Of a stretch of 42,692 bases of DNA, positions 25,816 through 42,692 are shown in pieces. Both the position numbers and the translations under genes were made by a program. Source of the stretch: Acidimicrobiia bacterium (GTDB lineage: Bacteria > Actinomycetota > Acidimicrobiia > Spongiisociales > Spongiisociaceae); NCBI GenBank assembly GCA_009841075.1, contig VXMP01000085.1:1-42692 (forward strand), written 5' to 3'. The notes beneath the pieces were generated by a model, which searched no databases, was not told where the DNA came from, and saw nothing but the letters and a program-made list of their open reading frames with translations. Every line of letters starts with the position of its first letter. Positions within the stretch are counted from its first letter, which is position 1.

Positions 25816-26936
25816 AGGTATGTTTCTCGTTCGAAGCCGTCGATGAGTTGTTCGACTCGTCCCATTTCCTCCATGATGTGGCGGGGGTCGAGGTCTCCTA
25901 CCAATTTGCCGTTTTGGTCTATGACGGCGATGGGTAGTCCTCTGCCGGCTGCGGCGTATACGTCGTTGAGGGTTGTTTGGGGGGTGGCGGTGTCGAAGTC
26001 GTTACGGAGGGCGGCTGTCATGTCGGTGGAGCCGGTGTCGGCGGCTTTGACGCAGTCTCCGATGGTGAGGAGCCCGGTGGGCCGGCCGTGGGTGTCGGTG
26101 GCGAAGGTGCCACTACGGTCGCCGATGTGGGCCAGGGCTTCGGAGAGGGACATGTCAGGGTCGATGGGTTTGGGTTCCAACATGATTTCACCGCATTCGA
26201 TCACCCGGCCCTGGTCTACGTCTTGGACGAACTCGGCTACGTAGGCGGTGGCGGGCTCGGTGAGGATTTCTTCGGGGGTTCCGATCTGGATCACCGCGCC
26301 GTCTCGCATTATGCAAACCCGGTCGCCGATCCGCAGCGCCTCGTTGAGGTCGTGGGTGATGAACAGGATGGTTTTTCGAAGTTCGTTCTGGATTTCCATC
26401 AACTCGTCCTGCATCTGGCGGCGAATGAGCGGGTCAAGGGCGGAAAAGGCCTCGTCCATCAGGAGGATGTCGGGATCGGAGGCGAGCGCCCGGGCCAGCC
26501 CCACCCGTTGCTGCATCCCTCCCGACAATTCTCTGGGGGAGTAGCGGGCGTAGGGTTCCAGGCCCACCAAGGACAGTGCCCGTATAGATGCGGAGTCACG
26601 GTCGGCTTTGTCGACTCCCTGGACCTTCAGACCGTAGCCCACGTTGTCTATCACGTTACGGTGAGGGAAGAGGGCGAAATGCTGGAAGACCATCCCCATT
26701 TTTTCGCGGCGGAAGGCCTGGAGCGGGGCACCTTGGAGGGTTTGGACATCCGTGCCGTCCACCAGAACCTGGCCGGATGTGGACTCGAACAGTTTGTTGA
26801 CGGTGCGCAGGGCGGTGGACTTGCCGGAACCGGACAGTCCCATCACCACAAAAATTTCTCCTTGGGCGACCGAAAAGGAGACATCCCTGATCCCTATTAC
26901 GTGGCCTGATTGTCGCAGAACATCGTCCTTGCTCAC
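25812..26936 (-). CDS. Betaine-type ABC transporter ATPase with CBS pair (ProV/OpuAA-like)
   Basis: 374 residues from GTG 26936. The nucleotide-binding domain shows Walker A GLSGSGKST, signature LSGGMQQRVGLARAL, Walker B ILLMDEAFSALDP and the switch His in LFITHDLNEAL. The C-terminus (about 265-365) contains two CBS-like units (GLLTIGDC and PIAVIDQNGKLVGDLDPRHI), which in OpuA sense ionic strength. The substrate class is proline/glycine betaine or choline. The true N-terminus probably extends upstream: in-frame codons to 27044 encode ELIRLQSVYKIFGPQP, a hallmark of ProV starts, but no ATG, GTG or TTG is found there before the in-frame TGA at 27060-27062. Confidence 0.9.
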   Translation of the reverse strand: MSKDDVLRQSGHVIGIRDVSFSVAQGEIFVVMGLSGSGKSTALRTVNKLFESTSGQVLVDGTDVQTLQGAPLQAFRREKMGMVFQHFALFPHRNVIDNVGYGLKVQGVDKADRDSASIRALSLVGLEPYARYSPRELSGGMQQRVGLARALASDPDILLMDEAFSALDPLIRRQMQDELMEIQNELRKTILFITHDLNEALRIGDRVCIMRDGAVIQIGTPEEILTEPATAYVAEFVQDVDQGRVIECGEIMLEPKPIDPDMSLSEALAHIGDRSGTFATDTHGRPTGLLTIGDCVKAADTGSTDMTAALRNDFDTATPQTTLNDVYAAAGRGLPIAVIDQNGKLVGDLDPRHIMEEMGRVEQLIDGFERETYL

Positions 26937-27044
26937 CCCCGTCCGGGCCAGGTCAAAGGCCCTTCCATGCGGCTGAGGGCCGAAGATCTTGTAGACGCTC
27001 TGTAGGCGTATCAGCTCATCACCGATTTCCGCGATGGCATCGAT
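26937..27044 (-). other. Conserved N-terminal extension of the ABC ATPase without a standard start codon
   Basis: The translation in frame with the ATPase reads IDAIAEIGDELIRLQSVYKI, then FGPQPHGRAFDLARTG, joining the GTG at 26936. Known ProV/OpuAA proteins begin with just such a segment. Candidate starts are CTG at 27014 or ATC at 27044 behind GAAAGG. An ATG at 27040 is out of frame and encodes only nine residues. An assembly indel is another possibility. Confidence 0.5.
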
Positions 27045-27219
27045 CCTTTCCGGCCGCCGTCAGGCCACAGGTACGGTCTGGAAGACTCCAGTAAAGGATA
27101 ACCCTACATTATTTGAGCGCAGGACTGATATCCTGATCCGAGTTTTACGGGGACCCACACTTTTCTTTGGTAGGATCAATGCCCGCAAGACTGTTATTAG
27201 ACCTCTAACCGAGTCAGGT

Positions 27220-28989
27220 ATGAACGCTTCCGGCCGATGGCCAACCGATCTGGAGATAGCCCAGGCCGCTTCCGTTAAACCCATCTCCGACATTGCCGAA
27301 TCGATCGGTATCCTCGCCGAAGAGCTGATTCCTTACGGCTCCACCAAGGCCAAGGTTCACCTGGACATCCTCAAGCGGATCGGTTCCAACCCACCTGGCA
27401 AATACATTGACGTAACCGCAGTCACCCCCACCCCGCTCGGAGAGGGGAAGACCACCACTACGGTCGGCCTGGTACAGGGTCTGGCCAGGATCGGTAAGCA
27501 ATCGATCGCGGCTATCCGCCAACCCTCTATGGGTCCCACCTTCGGGATCAAAGGCGGCGCAGCAGGCGGCGGCTACAGCCAGGTCATTCCCATGGACGAG
27601 TTCAACCTGCACCTGACCGGTGATATGCACGCCATCAGCGTGGCCCATAATCTGGCGGCGGCGGCTATGGATGCCCGCTGGTATCACGAAGGGCGGATGA
27701 GCGACGCCCAGCTGGAGGCGGTCGGTCTGGAGCGGCTCGATATCGACATGTTCAGGGCTCAGTGGCGGCGGGTAGTGGACGTCAACGATCGGGCGCTTCG
27801 CAACGTGATCGTCGGCCTGGGCGGTCGGATAGACGGGCGACCTAGAGAGGCCGGCTACGACATCACGGTCGCCTCGGAACTGATGGCGATCCTGGCGCTT
27901 ACCGACGGCCACGACTATGCCTCGGCCCTGCAGGATTTGCGGGCCAGATGCGGGCGGATCGTGGTGGGTGCGGACACCCGAGGCAACCCGATCACCCTGG
28001 ATGACCTGCAGGTGGGGGGTGCGGTGACCGTTTTGATGAAAGACACCCTGCATCCCACCCTGATGCAGACCCTGGAGGGCGGGGCGGCGTTCGTCCATGC
28101 CGGGCCTTTCGCCAACATAGCCCACGGAAACTCCTCGATCCTGGCCGATCGGGTGGCCCTGCATCTGGGGGAATATGTGGTTACCGAGTCGGGTTTCGGT
28201 GCCGACATGGGGATGGAGAAGTTTTTCAACATCAAATGTCGGGCGTCCGGCCTGAAGCCTGACGCGGTGGTGATGGTCGCCACGGTCCGAGCCCTCAAAA
28301 CCCACGGCGGCGGTCCCAAGGTGGTGGCCGGTAGGGGGTTGGCATCCGAATACACCGAGGAGAACCTGCCCCTTCTGGAGGCGGGCCTGGTCAACCTGGT
28401 CGCCCACATCGAAAACGCCCGCCGTTTCGGGATCGAGGTGGTCGTGGCGGTCAACGCCTTCCCCACCGATACGGCTCGGGAGCATGAGATGATCAAGCGC
28501 GTGGCTATGGAGGCGGGTGCGTTGTCGGCGGCGGTGTCCAGCCACTGGGCGGATGGGGGAGGCGGGGCGATCGAGCTGGCCGAAGCGGTGGTGGAAGCCT
28601 GCGAGAACCCGGTGGATTTCCGGTTCCTATATCCGTCGGATCAGCCCATCAAAACCAAGATCGAGACGGTCTGTAGGGAGATCTATCGGGCGGAGGGAGT
28701 GGACTATTCTGCTGCCGCCGAGCGCCAGATCAAAGACTTCGAGAAGGCCGGAATGGGTGACCTTCCCATCTGCATGGCAAAGACCCCTCTTTCCATCTCC
28801 CACGACTCCTCCCTAAAGGGTGTCCCAAGCGGCTTCACCGTGCCGGTGCGGGAAGTCCGAGTGTCGGTAGGTGCCGGTTTTCTGGTGGTGCTGCTGGGCG
28901 AGGTCAGGACCATGCCCGGCCTAGGCGTCCGCCCCGCCTATATGAACGTTGACCTGGACGAAGAAGGCAAGGTAGTCGGCCTGTTCTAG
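27220..28989 (+). CDS. fhs: Formate-tetrahydrofolate ligase
   Basis: 590 residues from ATG 27220, near the family norm of about 560; the longer open frame upstream shows no conserved sequence. The enzyme makes 10-formyl-tetrahydrofolate from formate, ATP and THF, or runs in reverse to yield ATP. Typical motifs are VTPTPLGEGKTTTTVGL (P-loop), RQPSMGPTFGIKGGAAGGGY, and EFNLHLTGDMHAI. It is divergent from the betaine transporter and sits near the demethylating flavoprotein, so it probably helps balance the one-carbon units released from methylated amines. No clear Shine-Dalgarno sequence is seen. It is convergent with the PKS gene across a 34-bp gap. Confidence 0.94.
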   Translation: MNASGRWPTDLEIAQAASVKPISDIAESIGILAEELIPYGSTKAKVHLDILKRIGSNPPGKYIDVTAVTPTPLGEGKTTTTVGLVQGLARIGKQSIAAIRQPSMGPTFGIKGGAAGGGYSQVIPMDEFNLHLTGDMHAISVAHNLAAAAMDARWYHEGRMSDAQLEAVGLERLDIDMFRAQWRRVVDVNDRALRNVIVGLGGRIDGRPREAGYDITVASELMAILALTDGHDYASALQDLRARCGRIVVGADTRGNPITLDDLQVGGAVTVLMKDTLHPTLMQTLEGGAAFVHAGPFANIAHGNSSILADRVALHLGEYVVTESGFGADMGMEKFFNIKCRASGLKPDAVVMVATVRALKTHGGGPKVVAGRGLASEYTEENLPLLEAGLVNLVAHIENARRFGIEVVVAVNAFPTDTAREHEMIKRVAMEAGALSAAVSSHWADGGGGAIELAEAVVEACENPVDFRFLYPSDQPIKTKIETVCREIYRAEGVDYSAAAERQIKDFEKAGMGDLPICMAKTPLSISHDSSLKGVPSGFTVPVREVRVSVGAGFLVVLLGEVRTMPGLGVRPAYMNVDLDEEGKVVGLF

Positions 28990-29023
28990 GCGGGTGATGG
29001 ATGGCTGTTATCTGGAGCGGGGG

Positions 29024-39184
<10,161 letters not shown>

Positions 39185-39231
39185 GGAACGGGCAAGATTC
39201 GAGCTACATGCTACCGAACCGGTCGTTCCCC

Positions 39232-39261
39232 ATTATACGAAACCGCGTTCACCCGAACCAA
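39232..39261 (-). promoter_or_regulatory. Candidate promoter of the PKS gene
   Basis: On the minus strand a perfect TATAAT lies at 39232-39237, with TTGGTT at 39256-39261 separated by 18 bases. This would start transcription about 40 bases before the PKS ATG at 39184. The -35 match is weak, so the call rests on the -10 and position. Confidence 0.4.
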
Positions 39262-39295
39262 AGGTTTGAGAGTGCAGTTTGGATGCTGTGATCCT

Positions 39296-39949
39296 TTAGG
39301 ACGGGGGAAAGGGTTGGGCCAGGGCGGCGGCGAAGGGCTGATTTTCCAGGTTGTCGAGCCGCCAGGTGGTTCCTGGCATCTGAGGGGTAGCGAAAGTGGC
39401 GGTCGGCTCTCCCTTGCGCATGGGTTTTGGTACCTGGAGTCGGGATACGTCTAGGGTGTGGCCGGTGCCGAAGGCCTTGATGATGGCTTCTTTAGCCGTC
39501 CAGAGACGGAGGAACCGGTCTAGCTTCTGATGGTCGGGTGAGGAGGCCAACTCGGCGCGTTCGGCGGGGGTGCACACCGTGGAGGCCAGCTCGTCAAGAT
39601 TGCGGCGGGGGGTACGCTCTTCGACATCTATGCCGACCGGTCGTCCGGTGGTGGAGATGGCGATCAGGCCGTGGTTGCCGCTGTGGCTGAGGTTGAAACC
39701 GACCGGTACCGGACGGCCTTCCAAACAGGCGTAAGGCTTGCCCTGTTCGGTAGCAGCAAAGGTGATCTGATCGGTGCGGCATCCGAGCTTGTCTGCCAAA
39801 ATGGAGCGGAGAGCCGCCCGGCAAAGGGAGAACCGGCGGCGGGGTCCTGGATACAGATAGGCTTTCAGGCGGGAAAGTTCCAGTTCGTCCAAAACGGCCA
39901 AGGCGGCCTGCTCGTTCCCCTCATCGGCCGACAGGTCGACATGCAGCAC
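39296..39949 (-). CDS. Sfp-type 4'-phosphopantetheinyl transferase
   Basis: About 217 residues from GTG 39949, preferred because GGGGAG lies six bases upstream; a GTG at 40003 would give 235 residues but has no ribosome binding site. Motifs of the Sfp class are present: RRFSLCRAALRSIL, FNLSHSGNHGLIAI, VGIDVEERTPRR and LWTAKEAIIKAFG (W-x-x-KEA). The enzyme loads coenzyme A phosphopantetheine onto carrier proteins. It lies 111 bp upstream of the PKS on the same strand and beside the free-standing ACP, so both are likely substrates. A four-codon ATG frame ending TAG overlaps the chosen start (TAGTG). Confidence 0.9.
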   Translation of the reverse strand: MLHVDLSADEGNEQAALAVLDELELSRLKAYLYPGPRRRFSLCRAALRSILADKLGCRTDQITFAATEQGKPYACLEGRPVPVGFNLSHSGNHGLIAISTTGRPVGIDVEERTPRRNLDELASTVCTPAERAELASSPDHQKLDRFLRLWTAKEAIIKAFGTGHTLDVSRLQVPKPMRKGEPTATFATPQMPGTTWRLDNLENQPFAAALAQPFPPS

Positions 39950-40104
39950 TAAGGTCTCCCCATATTGCCCCTCCTGATAGGGCGACCACCAAGTTCCCTC
40001 CACTATTACCGACCGGATTTACCAGGAGTCATGCGAATCGGCCTTCCCGGTTCCATACCCTATACTCCAGGCAATTACCTAGCTTAAGAAAGGCGGTAAA
40101 CACA

Positions 40105-40350
40105 ATGCCCTCCATCTCCCAGCGTATCAAGACGGTGGTAGTTGAGAATGTCGAGGTCGACGGCCAGGCTCTGGACGTCCCGGATGACTTGAATATCAGC
40201 CTTACCGATGCCGGCGTGTCATCTATGGACATAGTGGCCTTGGCCAAGATGATCGCCCAGGAGTTCGACATGGAGTTCTCCGCCGAGGACTGTGTCCAAC
40301 TCGGTAGCCTGAGGGCGGTGGCAGAGGCACTGGAGAGCCGGTCCGCCTAA
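40105..40350 (+). CDS. Free-standing acyl carrier protein
   Basis: 81 residues with an ACP fold. The attachment region reads DAGVSSMDIVALAKMIAQEF, with the second Ser aligned to the phosphopantetheine Ser; the usual Asp before it is Ser. The ribosome binding site AAAGGCGG precedes the ATG. A TATACT at 40061-40066 could be its -10 box. The gene is divergent from the transferase and its stop overlaps the stop of the hydrolase (3 bp shared space). Because the second PKS module lacks an ACP, this protein may serve that module in trans (inference). It could instead belong to fatty-acid synthesis, but no FAS genes are nearby. Confidence 0.85.
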   Translation: MPSISQRIKTVVVENVEVDGQALDVPDDLNISLTDAGVSSMDIVALAKMIAQEFDMEFSAEDCVQLGSLRAVAEALESRSA

Positions 40351-41261
40351 GATTTCGATCCCTTGGATGAGGCGGGTAAGGAGTCGATAAAGTCGGCCAC
40401 CATCTCGGCGCATTTCACCGGGTCCTCCAACGGGAGGAAATGGGTGGCATCGGGCAGGAAATCGTAATCTACGTTGACAACCTCGCTTAGGTCAAGGGTG
40501 GGTAGATAGGAGAACGGCACCAACGGATCCGACCCGATCACCTTTATCGGGCAGCCCAGCTCACCGAAATCCACCAGCACCGAATAGGAACTGGCGTAAT
40601 CAACGATGCGAGCCTCGTATTCCGGCGGGCAACGTAGCCGAAAGCCATCCCCGGATTCGGCCCGACGTAGGGTGGTTCTGGCTACCAGATCCATAACGCC
40701 GGGAACCACCCGGCGGTAGAGCGGTGCAAACCCCATTAGTTCCACGAATTGTTCGGTCGTCTTGAACCGGTCGGTCCGAGAGCGGGCGGCGGTGGCCAAC
40801 CTTTGGGCGGAGGCATCAAATTCTTGATAACTCCTGCCTGGCTTGCACAGCGGCGGATCCAAGAGAACCAAGCCGGAGAAGTTGCCTCCTTTGGTGGGGG
40901 ACAGAAGGCTTACCAGGCCCGATATGGAATGAAACACACCCACCTTCGGCTCCGGCCCGAAAGCTTCGTCTACGGCCCCCATGATGAGATCATGATCTCG
41001 GAAAAAGTCGGGCAGGGTGTGGTGTTCGATCGACCCTATGTCATTCCAGCCATGATTCCTCAGGTCGTAGACGACCACGTCGAAGTCATCCAGGAAAAGC
41101 GACCAGAAGGGGAAGTAGGCGTCGATCGCCAGCCCGTTGCCATGGCTGAGCACCATCCGGTGGCCGGACGGGTCCCCGTATCGCCGCAGAAGGGTAACGG
41201 TTCCATCCTCCAGCACTACTTCGAGAATCTCGTCCGGCTCGGGAACCTGCCAGTTAGCCAT
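40347..41261 (-). CDS. Alpha/beta-hydrolase, possible product-releasing or editing enzyme
   Basis: 304 residues with an alpha/beta-hydrolase layout. VLSHGNGLAIDAY provides the oxyanion-hole HGN, DLRNHGWND follows, the nucleophile elbow is VFHSISGL (Ser in a non-classical F-H-S-x-S), the acid is probably in VIGSDPLVPF, and the His is in DATHFLPLEDP. All triad residues can thus be located. It has no signal peptide and probably acts in the cytoplasm. It ends tail to tail with the ACP gene. The PKS lacks a thioesterase, so this may release the chain, but a haloalkane-type or esterase role is equally possible. Confidence 0.75.
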   Translation of the reverse strand: MANWQVPEPDEILEVVLEDGTVTLLRRYGDPSGHRMVLSHGNGLAIDAYFPFWSLFLDDFDVVVYDLRNHGWNDIGSIEHHTLPDFFRDHDLIMGAVDEAFGPEPKVGVFHSISGLVSLLSPTKGGNFSGLVLLDPPLCKPGRSYQEFDASAQRLATAARSRTDRFKTTEQFVELMGFAPLYRRVVPGVMDLVARTTLRRAESGDGFRLRCPPEYEARIVDYASSYSVLVDFGELGCPIKVIGSDPLVPFSYLPTLDLSEVVNVDYDFLPDATHFLPLEDPVKCAEMVADFIDSLPASSKGSKS

Positions 41262-41305
41262 GTAGGCAGGTTAGACCGCTCGCGGCCGACGGTGCCCGCC
41301 GTTAC

Positions 41306-41988
41306 TTAGGCTGATCCCGCTCCTGGGTCAATCCTGAGATCGGGGAGCTGACCGTTTTGGAGATGGTCGAAGGCGGTCAGGACGTAGCGTTGGGTGCGGT
41401 ATTCGCCGAAGCGCTTGATTTCGTTTCGTTTCAGGGCGGGGAAGGAGGCGCTGGGGGGAGGGGCGTCGAGGATGTGTTCCAGGTCGGAGCGGTCCAGCCC
41501 GTACATCCGGGCGTAGATGGCGTCCAGCTCGCATTTGAGGCGATGGCGGCGCTCCTCGTCCCATTGGAAGGGAGGGCCTTCGTAACCGAGATCGCGGGCG
41601 AAGGGTTCCAGTTCCCAGGCGGTGAAGGTCAGCTCCAGAACCTTGGGGGCGATGATCTGGGCATAGGAGGGTTGGCCAGGAGAAGGGGACTCCAGGTAGG
41701 CCTCGGGCGGAAGAACGGGGAACTGTTTGACCAGGTAGAAGTTGAGGTTTGCGCCCCCTACCGAGAGGCGAGCCGCCCAATCCAGAGGGAGGCTGTTCAT
41801 GTTGGCCATTACCAACAGGGTGGCGAAGGCACGGGCTTCTGTGTAGTCCATAGTGGGTGAGCTATTACCGACCCCGCTCTCGGGTAGTGAGCTAGTGATG
41901 ATGGTGCGTTCGTTGGTGGCGTTGGTGATGCTGCGGAAGGCTTGGATCCATTCGGTCGGCTCCAGTTTGAGTAGAGGGGCCATATTGC

Positions 41989-41992
<4 letters not shown>
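41306..41992 (-). CDS. C-terminal part of a restriction-modification methylase-like protein (ORF C)
   Basis: 228 residues resembling the tail of large Eco57I/type IIG-like DNA methyltransferase-restriction proteins: FRSITNATNERTII, GGANLNFYLVKQFPVLPP, LTFTAWELEPFARDLGYEG and RFGEYRTQRYVL. The family length is well above 1000 residues, so this is only the target-recognition and C-terminal region. The GTG at 41992 overlaps the stop of ORF B as GTGA. The N-terminal FRSITNATNER segment repeats one already present in ORF B. It may be a coupled fragment or a decaying gene piece. Confidence 0.6.
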
Positions 41993-42551
<559 letters not shown>

Positions 42552-42555
<4 letters not shown>

Positions 42556-42692
42556 TCCCCAGGGGTTTCGCGTACGTAGATGTTGCCCTCCAGTCGGAAG
42601 CCCTCGGCTTCCAACGACTCTTTCGTCTTGAACAGGTGCGCGTCGTTTGCCATGTGGAACATAGTCTGGAATCGAACCCCCCACGGATTCCC
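42552..42692 (-). pseudogene. Upstream fragment of the methylase-like gene (ORF A, cut by the window edge)
   Basis: Forty-six codons are visible, beginning NPWGVRFQTMFHMANDAHLF and ending EGNIYVRETPGE with a stop at 42552-42554. The same motif (NPWGV-FQ-MF-MANDA-LF) recurs at the start of ORF B at about 60% identity, so the two are homologous segments in tandem and in different frames. The 5' part, probably the methyltransferase domain, lies outside the window. Confidence 0.55.

Noticed and set aside
27214-28545. 443-residue minus-strand ORF opposite formate-THF ligase
   Set aside because: Antisense to a highly conserved enzyme; an artefact of high GC content.

Overview
The window is about 42.7 kb of moderately high-GC bacterial DNA, densely packed with genes. 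No rRNA, tRNA, CRISPR array or intact transposase is visible. Lipoprotein signal peptides ending in AC/GC-GDDE, strongly Ala/Val/Gly-biased proteins and the mix of families suggest an uncultivated actinobacterium, possibly of the Acidimicrobiia type. The PKS domain order and the methylamine genes would fit a marine or sponge-associated lifestyle. Both statements are inference; there is no marker gene to settle taxonomy.

Region 1 (1-12.7 kb) is mainly housekeeping. It carries an MrfA-type helicase, a NYN-domain protein, a membrane protein with an HExxH motif, an FMN 2-hydroxyacid oxidase directly followed by malate synthase G (a plausible glycolate to glyoxylate to malate route), a membrane pyrophosphatase with a double histidine phosphatase, and a Fic protein. 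A ~155-bp repeat lies at both ends in inverted orientation. A small C-terminal remnant of a second histidine phosphatase gene lies beyond the Fic gene.

Region 2 (12.7-17 kb) is accessory. It holds a lipoprotein, a very short Phd-type antitoxin, an unidentified 85-residue protein, a DUF4143-type ATPase with a hairpin over its ribosome binding site, and an MFS transporter.

Region 3 (17-29 kb) looks like a methylated-amine/betaine and C1 module. A betaine-type ABC transporter (ATPase, permease, substrate-binding lipoprotein) is followed by a dimethylglycine/sarcosine dehydrogenase-like flavoprotein overlapping an MttB-family methyltransferase without pyrrolysine. Formate-tetrahydrofolate ligase is divergent. 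The inferred logic is uptake of betaine-like compounds, stepwise demethylation, and handling of the carbon on tetrahydrofolate. The binding-protein gene contains two apparently identical 923-bp copies of its ligand domain, and the permease has an unusual membrane extension.

Region 4 (29-41.3 kb) is a compact polyketide/lipid locus: a 3386-residue PKS (KS-AT-DH-cMT-ER-KR-ACP-KS-degenerate AT), an Sfp-type phosphopantetheinyl transferase, a free-standing ACP and an alpha/beta hydrolase. The second module has lost the AT catalytic Ser, has no ACP and stops straight after the post-AT linker, so the nearby ACP may serve it in trans. This is the most novel-looking system in the window.

Region 5 (41.3 kb to the right edge) holds the C-terminal part of a large restriction-modification methylase-like protein. 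It is broken into three ORFs joined by two GTGA overlaps, with motif segments duplicated at each junction and a (CT)17 tract inside the middle ORF.
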